From Candidatus Bipolaricaulota bacterium (lineage in GTDB: Bacteria > Bipolaricaulota > Bipolaricaulia > UBA7950 > UBA9294): 9,896 nt of DNA. The notes under the pieces were generated by a model, which did no database searches, was not told the origin of the DNA, and worked only from the letters and a program-made list of their open reading frames with translations. The number at the start of each line of letters is the position of its first letter. Positions within the stretch are counted from its first letter, which is position 1. Below, piece after piece: positions 1 to 6,299 of this stretch. The stretch lies in assembly GCA_021159105.1 (NCBI GenBank), contig JAGGSM010000160.1, forward strand, positions 1-9,896, written 5' to 3'. The translations under genes and the position numbers were made by a program.

Positions 1-13
1 ATGTAAGAGAAGA

Positions 14-45
14 AGACGGCCTGAGGCGTTAACCAAAGGCCGTCT
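14..45 (-). terminator. Probable intrinsic terminator of the DUF302/secreted-protein unit
   Basis: Perfect 9-bp inverted repeat, AGACGGCCT (14-22) and AGGCCGTCT (37-45), with a 14-nt loop. Read on the minus strand, it lies 23 nt past the stop codon of the secreted-protein gene and is followed by a pyrimidine-rich tail (TCTTCTCTTACAT). The tail is not a pure U-run, so termination strength is uncertain, but position and orientation fit the end of that transcript. Confidence 0.65.
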
Positions 46-68
46 GAAGAACTCTTGCATACTTCTAC

Positions 69-830
69 CTATGAAGAGATAGAAACGCTCAGATTCGCCG
101 GTGCATGCTTGATGAAGACATCGGCGAAATTTAAGTGCATCCATTGTGACTGTTGGGGAAAGTTGCCTTCATCGGGGGTCGGCGAATGCACCACGATGTG
201 GAGTTCTCCGTCGGACGAATTCGTGAACCTGGTCTTGTCGGCAAGGCTCGGGTCATAGACCGTGCCGTCGGAACGCATCACTTTGTACCCATCTTCTGCC
301 CCACGGCGTGCCTGTTCGGTGTACATGAAGTGCCCTTCAAGCCCAGGATAACGGAGCTCTCCGTTGACGTATACATCAACACGTCCCCACCCGGCAAGGA
401 ACGTGAACTGTCGGGGCATGACCGGTGTGCCTTGCCCGGTGTCACCGTGTAGCCACAGAAACTCGGCGATTCCACCCTTCATATATGGTGCTTCCTCGTT
501 GAAGTCCCTCATCACGACTGTAATGTCTCCAGTGAGGGAAACATCCTTGGAGAAGCGTATTGGACCACTCTCTGAGGTTGTTCTGACGTTCGCCATAACG
601 GTCCCCCAGTTAGCGGCGCTGTCCACATCAACCGTCGCTGTCCCAATGAGCGGGCGGACGTTCTCTCCCGAATAGTCGAAATTGTCTGAGTAGCCTCCGA
701 TGACGAGGGCATTCTGTGCCTTCAGGTTCCAATCCCTGGTACTGTAGTCTTGTGCCCCAATAACCGAGATCAAAGCGATGGTAGCGATGACTCCGATAAC
801 AACGAAAAAACCCGCTTTTCCATTCTTCAT
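69..830 (-). CDS. Secreted or membrane-anchored protein of unknown function, second gene of a CsoR-operator unit
   Basis: A 253-residue protein that I do not assign to a family. The N-terminus is a classic export signal: basic start (MKNGKAG), then a hydrophobic stretch at residues 8-25 ending in VIGAQ, so it is either cleaved near residue 26 or stays anchored. The mature part alternates short hydrophobic and polar segments, suggesting a beta-rich extracytoplasmic domain. It has scattered possible metal ligands, including H128, H167 with M169, H211, H215, M231 with H232, and H242, but no cysteine. The start is fixed by a strong AAAGGAGG five bases upstream of the ATG. The gene begins 12 nt after the DUF302 stop, so the two are almost certainly co-transcribed from the promoter and operator near 1300. 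A copper-related envelope role is inferred from that context only. No strong internal cue contradicts a structural or signalling role instead. Confidence 0.85.
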   Translation of the reverse strand: MKNGKAGFFVVIGVIATIALISVIGAQDYSTRDWNLKAQNALVIGGYSDNFDYSGENVRPLIGTATVDVDSAANWGTVMANVRTTSESGPIRFSKDVSLTGDITVVMRDFNEEAPYMKGGIAEFLWLHGDTGQGTPVMPRQFTFLAGWGRVDVYVNGELRYPGLEGHFMYTEQARRGAEDGYKVMRSDGTVYDPSLADKTRFTNSSDGELHIVVHSPTPDEGNFPQQSQWMHLNFADVFIKHAPANLSVSISS

Positions 831-842
831 AGTATCCTCCTT

Positions 843-1259
843 TTAGCTAGAATGCACTAACAGCTTCTCAATTTTCTCTATGACTCGCTGGAGCCGAATC
901 CGCGCCTCATTTGCCACCTCGTCCAAGCGAGGGTCGCCGATGGTGCTGATCATCGTTACCGGATCAGCGATTACCACCACACTCTTCCCTTCTTGTTCGT
1001 AGATGATCACGTTGCACGGTAGGACCAGGCCCGCCTCCAGGTTAGTGTTGAACGCCCGACTGGAGAGCGGAGGGTTGCACGCGCCGATGATCGTGTACGG
1101 GCGGAATTTCACCCCCAGCTTCTCATCCATCACCTTCTCCACGTCGACCTCAGTGAGGACGCCGAATCCCTCAGCCTGTAACTCCTCCTTGACCCGCTCT
1201 AGCGTCTCTTTGTAGGAGAGATCAAGTTCCGTCCGAAACGCGTAATTCGTCTTGTCCAT
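843..1259 (-). CDS. DUF302 family protein
   Basis: A 138-residue protein, full length for a single DUF302 domain. Family-like signatures are the N-terminal YAFRTELDLSYKETLERVKEEL, then an ACNPPLSSRAF segment (C61) and GLVLPCNVIIYE (C82), followed by a conserved ADPVTM turn and a C-terminal helix. No signal peptide is evident, so it is probably cytoplasmic. The biochemical role of DUF302 is not established. The two cysteines, both in conserved-looking segments, make redox or metal binding possible (inference). The start is supported by AAGGAGG seven bases upstream. It is the first gene of a two-gene unit with the secreted protein at 69-830 and has its own promoter and CsoR-like operator. A decayed paralogue lies at 1439-1690, at the end of the neighbouring copper operon. 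Confidence 0.93.
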   Translation of the reverse strand: MDKTNYAFRTELDLSYKETLERVKEELQAEGFGVLTEVDVEKVMDEKLGVKFRPYTIIGACNPPLSSRAFNTNLEAGLVLPCNVIIYEQEGKSVVVIADPVTMISTIGDPRLDEVANEARIRLQRVIEKIEKLLVHSS

Positions 1260-1297
1260 TTGTAACCTCCTTCTTTCGATATGTTCTGCTATTATCC

Positions 1298-1315
1298 TAC
1301 CCCTCCTGGGGTGGG
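1298..1315 (-). promoter_or_regulatory. Predicted CsoR operator upstream of DUF302
   Basis: The inverted repeat ACCCC-TCCT-GGGGT (1299-1312) lies directly after the -10 element, so bound repressor would cover the start point. Twelve bases, ACCCCTCCTGGG, are identical to the site in front of csoR (5904-5915). The GC-rich inverted repeat with flanking A/T matches the general form of known CsoR operators. Binding by the CsoR encoded here is inferred. Confidence 0.75.
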
Positions 1316-1321
1316 ATTATA
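1316..1321 (-). promoter_or_regulatory. -10 element for the DUF302 unit
   Basis: A perfect TATAAT on the minus strand, with the expected start near 1309 inside the operator. The -35 position is poor: about 17 nt upstream reads CAGAAG, and TTCACA lies too far away (21 nt). The promoter is therefore either weak or helped by an activator. The stretch from here to 1438 holds no other signal I can support. Confidence 0.55.
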
Positions 1322-1438
1322 GAGGAGGCGATGTGTTTCTTCTGTGAACATCAATGTAGAAATAGAAAGGTGGCGCTGTGACGTAAGGACTGCCTTCCTG
1401 TAAACAGTGTTGTAGTAGATGGAGTGTTGCTCCTGTTC

Positions 1439-1690
1439 TCACTTGGGCACAAGTTGTCCCACCCTCCGTACGAGTCGATCCTTGGCATCACGCGCCACAT
1501 TTACCAGGCGTGGATCGCCCAGAGCGGCAATCATCGTAACCGGATTAACGACTGTTATAGCAGTTTTTCCCTATTCATCGTACATGATTACATTGCACGG
1601 AAAGACCAGGCCCGCCTTGACCTTCTCCAGCGTCTGCTCATACGGAATATCAACCATCGTGTGAAATGCGTAGTTCCTCTTTTCGTTCAT
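1439..1690 (-). pseudogene. Decayed DUF302 paralogue: in-frame deletion plus internal stop
   Basis: Reading 84 codons from the ATG at 1690, codons 1-25 match the start of the intact DUF302 protein (NYAF, TLEKVK). The sequence then jumps straight to AGLVFPCNVIMYDE and continues as GKTAITVVNPVTM and GDPRLVNVA, all colinear with the intact copy. Against that copy, residues 25-75 (51 codons, 153 bp) are missing in frame, and codon 40 is TAG (1571-1573) where the intact copy has a glutamate. The missing part includes the C61 segment. The ATG overlaps the stop of the upstream flavoprotein gene as ATGA, with GGAGG upstream, so it was once the translationally coupled last gene of the copper operon. 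No full-length product is possible. The larger decay step was probably the deletion, but the order cannot be shown. Confidence 0.9.
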
Positions 1691-2748
1691 GCGGGTCCCT
1701 CCGTATTTCGATTCATAATGAAACGCCTCGCGGCCAGAGTCGCCTTCGCTCCCTCGGCAGAGGCGATGATGATCCTTTTGCCGAAGGCATTGGTTACGTC
1801 CCCCGCGGCAAAGATTCCCGGGTATGACGTGGTGCAGTCAGGAGCAATTTCGATCTCCCGACGATCGTTCAGTTCAACAATACCTCCTAAGATCGCCGAG
1901 TTGGGATGAAACCCGATAGCGATGAAGACTCCATTCACTGGGATGTGCGTGCTCTCTCCGCGTTCAGTGCGGATGGTCACTCCGGTCAGAGACTCGTTAC
2001 CGGTAAATTCCATCACGGTTGCATTCTCATAGATACGCAGGTTTTCGAACTTCTTAACGCGCTCGATAAGTGCTGCATCGGCACTGAGTTTCTCATCCGA
2101 CACCAGATGGACCTGTCTTGCCACTGCCCGCAGGTTCTCCACGATCTGCAGTGCGGAGTTTCCACCTCCGATTACCGCGACGTCTTCTCCCTGGACAAAG
2201 GCATAATCCTGAATATTCCCGTAGAGCACGCCCCTTCGCTGAAACTCCTCCTCGCCCGGAACGTTCAGCCGGCGACGCGCCATTCCGGTGGCGACGAGGA
2301 CAGCGGTGGCAGCGTATGTGCGCCGATCTGCGGTGGTAACGGTGAACCCATCGGCATACGGTCCCACACTAACAACCATGTTCATCAGGTGATCGACATA
2401 ATGGGAGTGAAGGAGCTGCCCCTTGAACTTGTCAATCAGTTCCGGGCCGGTTATGAAGTCATACCCCATGTAGTTCTCTATCTTTGAGCTATCGAGCGCC
2501 TGCCCTCCCAGATCGCGCGCTATCACAAACGCGTCGATCTTCATCGTGGAGGCGTAAACGGCGGCGGTGAGGGCAGCCGGGCCGCCCCCGATGATGATGA
2601 GATCGTACAGCCGTCGCCCTTCCGGATGTGCCTTCATAAACTTCTCCCGGCAACCGTGAGAGCAGAAGTAGTACACCGCGCCGTTGCACCTCGCGGTGAG
2701 CGCCTCCGTCTCATTGACTTCCATCTTGCATACCGGATCGATCTCCAT
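1687..2748 (-). CDS. YHS domain fused to a thioredoxin-reductase-like FAD/NAD(P)H oxidoreductase
   Basis: A 353-residue cytoplasmic fusion. Residues 1-45 are a YHS metal-binding domain: DPVCKM (C7), then YYFCSHGC (C29, C33) and an F-xx-HP segment. Residues 48-353 form a class-II pyridine-nucleotide reductase fold: FAD-binding GGGPAA (54-59), GGQAL (81-85), ATG (153-155), NAD(P)-binding GGGNSA (194-199), and the C-terminal AAGDV near residue 317. Thioredoxin reductases carry the redox CxxC just before the second nucleotide motif; here that place reads VLYGNIQDYAF and has no cysteine, so it is not a normal thioredoxin reductase. A plausible role is electron transfer from NAD(P)H to a metal or to a small acceptor presented by the YHS cysteines (inference). 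AAGGAG sits upstream of the ATG, 21 nt after the CopB gene ends, and the stop overlaps the ATG of the DUF302 remnant, placing it in the copper operon. Confidence 0.92.
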   Translation of the reverse strand: MEIDPVCKMEVNETEALTARCNGAVYYFCSHGCREKFMKAHPEGRRLYDLIIIGGGPAALTAAVYASTMKIDAFVIARDLGGQALDSSKIENYMGYDFITGPELIDKFKGQLLHSHYVDHLMNMVVSVGPYADGFTVTTADRRTYAATAVLVATGMARRRLNVPGEEEFQRRGVLYGNIQDYAFVQGEDVAVIGGGNSALQIVENLRAVARQVHLVSDEKLSADAALIERVKKFENLRIYENATVMEFTGNESLTGVTIRTERGESTHIPVNGVFIAIGFHPNSAILGGIVELNDRREIEIAPDCTTSYPGIFAAGDVTNAFGKRIIIASAEGAKATLAARRFIMNRNTEGPA

Positions 2749-2769
2749 GTCTTCTCCTTACGATTACGC

Positions 2770-4839
2770 CTATGCTGTCTGGGTGCTCAAGCGCACCCGC
2801 CGCAGGGAGATGGCATTGATCGCCACGATCACCGTGCTTGCCGCCATGATCAGCGCTCCCCATTGTGGTTCGAGAACGAACCCGAACGGTTGAAAGACAC
2901 CGGCCGCCGCTGGGATGGCGATCGCGTTGTACGCCGTCGCCCACACCAGGTTCTGGCGCATCTTGCGCATCGTCGCCTGGGAGAGGTGGATGAGGCGCGC
3001 CACGTCACGCGGGTCGTTCTTGACCAAGACGACGTCCGCCGATTCGATGGCCACGTTCGTCCCAGCTCCGATAGCCATTCCAACGTCCGCTTGTACCAGT
3101 GCCGGGGCGTCGTTGATCCCGTCTCCGACCATGGCGACGATGTGCCCCGCTTCCTGGAGCTGCTTCACCTTCATTGCCTTCTCTCCCGGCTTGACCTCGG
3201 GGAATACCAGGTCCAGCCCGAGCTCGCGGCCAACCCATTCGGCTACCGGTTTGGAATCTCCGGTGAGCATCGCCACCTGGATTCCCGCGCTCTTCAGCTC
3301 GGCCACTGCGCTGCGCGATTCTTCTCTAATGAGGTCGGCAAGCCCGACTGCCCCCATGATTCCTTGGGAAGCGGCGAAGACGACCGTCTTTCCCTCTTTT
3401 TCCAGGGCGATAAGGCGAGGATCGTCCGGCACCGAGATCCCAATCTCTTCCATGAGGGCACGGTTCCCGACGTAGACTTTTTTTCCGTCGATATGACCCT
3501 GTACGCCCTTTCCGGGGATGGCCTGCACTCCGGTCACGGTAGGCAGGGTCAAGCCACGTTCGGCTGCCGAACGCACGATCCCCTGAGCGATCGTGTGCTC
3601 CGAGTCGCGCTCTACCGCGGCAATCTGCGCCAGGATTTCATCCTCAGTTTCATCCGCGAACGGTATCACCTCAGTCACCCCGAACTCTCCGCGGGTGAGG
3701 GTCCCGGTCTTATCAAAGACCACTGTGCTGATCTTGCGAGCTGCCTCCACCGCTTGGGCGTTGCGCACCAGCATCCCGTTTTTCGCGCCCATGGTAGTGG
3801 AGATCGTCGTCACCACCGGGATCGCCAGTCCAAGGGCGTGCGGGCAGGCGATGACCAAGACGGTGATCGCCAGGGTGAGTGCGAAGACGAACGGCTGGTT
3901 ACCGGGGAAGAACCAGAACAGGAACGTCGCCAGTCCCGCTCCCACGGCGATGATCGTCAGCCAGTGGGCTGCACGATCGGCGAGGCGTTGGATCGGTGGT
4001 TTGGATGCCTGCGCCTCGCGCACCAACCGCACGATCTGCGCCAGCGCCGTGTCCTCCCCGACATTGGTCGCCCGCACCTTGAGCGCCCCTTCGCCGTTGA
4101 TCGTCCCACCGATCACCTGGCTTCCCGCACGCTTGGAGACGGGCATCGACTCCCCGGTGACCATGGCTTCGTTAAGCGAGCTTTCTCCCTCTATCACCTC
4201 GCCATCGACTGGGACCTGCTCACCGGGACGGACGAGGAGAAGGTCTCCCGTGGACAGCATACTCGTCGAGACATCCTCCACCTCATCTTCGTTCAGTCGG
4301 TGGGCGGTGCTCGGAATGAGCTTAAGAAGTTCACGCAGAGCGCCGGTTGTTCCACGTATTGCCCGCATCTCCAGCCAGTGCCCAAGGAGCAACACCGCTA
4401 CCAGGGTTGAGATCTCCCAGTAGAAATCGACCGCCTGGAAGGCAAAGGTAGTCCCCGCGGAGAACAGGTACCCGGCGGTGACGGCGATGCTCACCAGGAC
4501 CGACATGTCGAGCACTCCGCGCTTGAGGGCCTTCACCGCCCCCTTGTAGAACGGCCACGTTCCGTAGACGGTGATCAGCGTCGCTAGTGTAAACAACAGG
4601 TAGTGCGACCCGGGGAAGGTCGCCTTGAACCCGAGCCAGCTTTGCACGGTCGGCGAGAGCGTGAGTACGGGTAGGGTAAGGATCGCTACGAAGAAGAAAC
4701 GCGTACGAAAGTCCTTCTCCATCATCGCGTGGTGGTCGTGCCCCGCGTGTGATGCTTCTCCGGACTTATGATCCATGTGCCCGCCCTGTTGGTGGACCAT
4801 CTTTGCGTGTTCATCTGCTGAGTGTTCAGTCATCTTCAT
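2770..4839 (-). CDS. copB: CopB-type (P1B-3) copper-exporting P-type ATPase
   Basis: A 689-residue inner-membrane ATP-driven metal pump. The N-terminus (1-40) is His- and Met-rich (HMDH, HAGHDHHAMM) and lacks the CxxC heavy-metal domain of CopA. Then come membrane helices from about 47, the actuator TGE (228-230), the transmembrane ion site CPH (332-334), the phosphorylation loop DKTGT (376-380), the nucleotide-domain SEH (413-415), TGDS (526-529), hinge GDGINDAP (572-579), and the last helix with STVIVAINA. CPH with a His-rich leader is the mark of the CopB/P1B-3 class, linked to copper (Cu(I)/Cu(II)) or silver efflux. The usual HP pair of the nucleotide-binding loop reads HT here, a departure from the commonest form. 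The start uses AGGAGG inside the end of the PepSY-like gene, which it overlaps by 14 nt. A second ATG two codons in is possible. It is intact and full length. Confidence 0.97.
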   Translation of the reverse strand: MKMTEHSADEHAKMVHQQGGHMDHKSGEASHAGHDHHAMMEKDFRTRFFFVAILTLPVLTLSPTVQSWLGFKATFPGSHYLLFTLATLITVYGTWPFYKGAVKALKRGVLDMSVLVSIAVTAGYLFSAGTTFAFQAVDFYWEISTLVAVLLLGHWLEMRAIRGTTGALRELLKLIPSTAHRLNEDEVEDVSTSMLSTGDLLLVRPGEQVPVDGEVIEGESSLNEAMVTGESMPVSKRAGSQVIGGTINGEGALKVRATNVGEDTALAQIVRLVREAQASKPPIQRLADRAAHWLTIIAVGAGLATFLFWFFPGNQPFVFALTLAITVLVIACPHALGLAIPVVTTISTTMGAKNGMLVRNAQAVEAARKISTVVFDKTGTLTRGEFGVTEVIPFADETEDEILAQIAAVERDSEHTIAQGIVRSAAERGLTLPTVTGVQAIPGKGVQGHIDGKKVYVGNRALMEEIGISVPDDPRLIALEKEGKTVVFAASQGIMGAVGLADLIREESRSAVAELKSAGIQVAMLTGDSKPVAEWVGRELGLDLVFPEVKPGEKAMKVKQLQEAGHIVAMVGDGINDAPALVQADVGMAIGAGTNVAIESADVVLVKNDPRDVARLIHLSQATMRKMRQNLVWATAYNAIAIPAAAGVFQPFGFVLEPQWGALIMAASTVIVAINAISLRRVRLSTQTA

Positions 4840-5494
4840 TATTGCCTCCTAGCATTCCGATAAATTCACCGTGCCAGGTATGGGCCCAGACGGCGCCCGT
4901 TTCTCCATTTACGGAGAGCATCCCGGTGATCGCTCCATCGCGCACCGTATGGAGGGTGTAGTAGCCGTAGAACTCATCTGTCCGCCCCTCTACGGTGAGG
5001 CCGGAACCGGTCCGATCGAGGTAGTCCTGGGCGATATTGATCGCCTCCTGCGGGCTTATGCGCATTTCTTCCGACGCGCGAACCCAGGGGAGCCAGCTCA
5101 TGCGCCCATACTTCGTGTTCCACATCATGTTCGGCCCCGGTTCGGGATAAGCGCGTCCGGCCCCACGATCGATGAGAAACTCAAACGCGAAGCGACCGGT
5201 CTTTTTCTCCCTTACCTGGACGTAGAAATTGCGCTGAAACTCCATGATCTCGGCTATCTCAAGATTCTTGCCACGATATCGACCGAGGTACTGGGTGGCG
5301 ACCGTCTTAACCGTTACAGGAGAGACAGCGTTGCCCGGCGGGCCAGAACCCACGGACTCATCCGGGTCGCATCCCATGCCGTAACTGCCTCCCATCTGGC
5401 CCAACCCGTTTGCCGAGAACATCACTCCTCCTCCGACGATCAGTCCGATTCCAACAAGCACCAATACTGGTGTTATCCAACGTCTTTCGTTCAT
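4826..5494 (-). CDS. Membrane-anchored PepSY-like protein
   Basis: A 222-residue protein with an N-terminal hydrophobic anchor or signal (about 8-28), a Gly/Met/Ser linker (29-55, one Cys at 42), and two similar alpha/beta halves. The second half (about 145-212) runs ISPQEAINIAQDYL, then YGYYTLHTVRDG, then MLSVNGETGAVWAHTWHGEFIG, which resembles a PepSY repeat. The first half (about 58-113) looks like a diverged copy. Between them is a Trp/Met/Pro/Asn segment (PGPNMMWNTKYG). It is probably located outside the cytoplasmic membrane. PepSY-type domains are often regulatory or inhibitory, and a metal-sensing or chaperone role beside CopB is possible but unproven. Its ATG overlaps the stop of the preceding small gene (ATGA), and its 3' end overlaps copB by 14 nt, so translation is tightly coupled along the operon. 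Confidence 0.85.
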   Translation of the reverse strand: MNERRWITPVLVLVGIGLIVGGGVMFSANGLGQMGGSYGMGCDPDESVGSGPPGNAVSPVTVKTVATQYLGRYRGKNLEIAEIMEFQRNFYVQVREKKTGRFAFEFLIDRGAGRAYPEPGPNMMWNTKYGRMSWLPWVRASEEMRISPQEAINIAQDYLDRTGSGLTVEGRTDEFYGYYTLHTVRDGAITGMLSVNGETGAVWAHTWHGEFIGMLGGNNEDD

Positions 5495-5715
5495 TGGTCA
5501 TCCCTCCTGTAGCGATCGTCCCTTCTATAATGGTGCCGATCATCATCCCGGCAGTCGCGGGAGTTTGAGCCGCAGTTGTCGTAGTCGTGGTAATTGCGGT
5601 GGGAGTGCCGTGAGCCTATCCGGACAGCAGAGTACATTAGCGCCGCAAACAGAAGCAACCCTCCGATCCACCAGAAAAACATTCCTCCGCCGTATCCCAT
5701 TCCATATCCCCACAT
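5491..5715 (-). CDS. Small Gly/Met/Trp-rich membrane protein with a charged His/Arg/Asp tail
   Basis: A 74-residue protein, first gene of the copper operon. It starts MWGYGMGYGGG, followed by one transmembrane helix (about 12-32) and a hydrophilic tail rich in His, Arg, Asp and Tyr with two cysteines (C48, C55). The N-terminus resembles small membrane proteins found beside metal efflux genes that usually end in a SHOCT domain. Here no SHOCT-like helix is seen; the tail is a low-complexity repeat (RYRRDD-like, twice). Part of the tail's codon choice is explained because it also encodes the AGGAGG of the next gene. The start is supported by AAGGAGGAGCT before ATG. The tail could bind metal ions (inference). 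Alternatively it is an adaptor or membrane partner for the PepSY-like protein. The stop overlaps the next ATG. Confidence 0.75.
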   Translation of the reverse strand: MWGYGMGYGGGMFFWWIGGLLLFAALMYSAVRIGSRHSHRNYHDYDNCGSNSRDCRDDDRHHYRRDDRYRRDDQ

Positions 5716-5745
5716 AGCTCCTCCTTATCATACTGTTTCAGTTCC

Positions 5746-5766
5746 TACCCCACCCGGGGTGGGCTA
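5746..5766 (-). promoter_or_regulatory. Predicted CsoR operator of the copper-efflux operon
   Basis: Inverted repeat ACCCC-ACCC-GGGGT (5747-5760) with flanking TA and TA-rich ends, starting 7 nt downstream of the -10 element and about 30 nt before the first ATG. It has the same architecture as the sites at 1298-1315 and 5904-5916. Repression of the leftward operon by CsoR is inferred. Confidence 0.8.
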
Positions 5767-5773
5767 CGAAAAA

Positions 5774-5802
5774 ACTATAACACCATCCTCGCCCATTGTC
5801 AA
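5774..5802 (-). promoter_or_regulatory. Sigma-70-type promoter of the copper-efflux operon
   Basis: On the minus strand, TTGACA (5797-5802), a 17-nt spacer and TATAGT (5774-5779). This is close to consensus and correctly placed ahead of the operator and the gene starting at 5715. A strong promoter under tight repression is the usual design for copper efflux. Confidence 0.8.
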
Positions 5803-5858
5803 GGAGCAAGCGGCTATGTCATTCCAGCCCGGAAAATTCTGGACCATAACGCCTCCCC

Positions 5859-5887
5859 TTGACAGGGTATGGGCAGCGTGTTATGCT
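5859..5887 (+). promoter_or_regulatory. Sigma-70-type promoter of csoR
   Basis: TTGACA (5859-5864), a 17-nt spacer and TATGCT (5882-5887), with the expected start near 5894, just before the operator. The two divergent -35 elements are about 56 nt apart. The DNA between them shows no further motif I can support. Confidence 0.82.
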
Positions 5888-5897
5888 AGTAATATCT

Positions 5898-5917
5898 TAC
5901 CCCACCCCTCCTGGGTG
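5898..5917 (+). promoter_or_regulatory. Predicted CsoR autoregulatory operator
   Basis: TTACCCC followed by the inverted repeat ACCCC-TCCT-GGGT (5904-5916), placed between the start point and the ribosome binding site of csoR. It is one base shorter on the right arm than the DUF302 site. This position predicts autorepression. Confidence 0.75.
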
Positions 5918-5933
5918 AAAGGAGTGCTATCGA

Positions 5934-6233
5934 ATGGCTATGGTAAACAAGGGAAGCTTAGGGAAAGAACCAGAATTAAAGAAGGGTATCGTGCAACGGC
6001 TGCGTACGGCAATTGGACACCTGTCCGCGGTGGAACGGATGGTGGAAGAGGAGCAATACTGTATCGATATCTTAAAGCAGATCTCGGCAGTGCAATCGTC
6101 GCTCTCCAAGGTCGCCCACGCCATCGCGGATTCACATATGCGACACTGCGTGCGCGAAGCGATCGACGAGGGAAAAGGAGAGGAGGAAGTGGAGGAAATG
6201 CTCGAGGTTCTCAAGTATCTCAAACACTTCTAA
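5934..6233 (+). CDS. csoR: CsoR-family Cu(I)-responsive transcriptional repressor
   Basis: A 99-residue all-helical repressor of the CsoR/RcnR family. Known family members sit on GC-rich operators as tetramers and release DNA when Cu(I) binds. The Cu(I)-site triad is present as C43, H68 and C72, with the spacing (25 and 4) of the characterised Mycobacterium tuberculosis protein (C36, H61, C65). Supporting motifs are RLRTAIGHL, the YCIDILKQISAVQSSL helix and HMRHCV. This points to copper rather than nickel, formaldehyde or persulfide sensing. The ATG at 5934 follows AAAGGAG by nine bases; a second in-frame ATG at 5940 is less well spaced. It is divergent from the efflux operon, with its own promoter and operator. 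No gene follows it on the same strand: an IS30 remnant starts shortly after its stop. Intact and normal in length. Confidence 0.96.
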   Translation: MAMVNKGSLGKEPELKKGIVQRLRTAIGHLSAVERMVEEEQYCIDILKQISAVQSSLSKVAHAIADSHMRHCVREAIDEGKGEEEVEEMLEVLKYLKHF

Positions 6234-6299
6234 CAACGAGGCTACAAGAGCAAGTGAGCGTGGAAGCCGCTTTGAGTGTTTCTGAATGAGGTGCGTAGC

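Noticed and set aside
1687..2748. Calling the flavoprotein a thioredoxin reductase (trxB)
   Set aside because: The redox-active CxxC is absent and a YHS domain is fused at the N-terminus, so that specific function is not supported.
2626..4410. 594-residue open frame on the plus strand
   Set aside because: It is antisense to the intact CopB and flavoprotein genes, Arg/His-rich, and without motifs or a ribosome binding site; a frame shadow.
3593..4423. 276-residue plus-strand open frame
   Set aside because: Also antisense to copB; Ser/Ala/Arg-rich composition typical of a shadow frame.
4871..5512. 213-residue plus-strand open frame
   Set aside because: Antisense to the PepSY-like gene, which has a signal sequence, a ribosome binding site and operon spacing.
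5594..6289. 231-residue plus-strand frame running through the csoR promoter region
   Set aside because: It crosses both divergent promoters and overlaps csoR in another frame; AAGGAG before an internal ATG at 5818 looks incidental.
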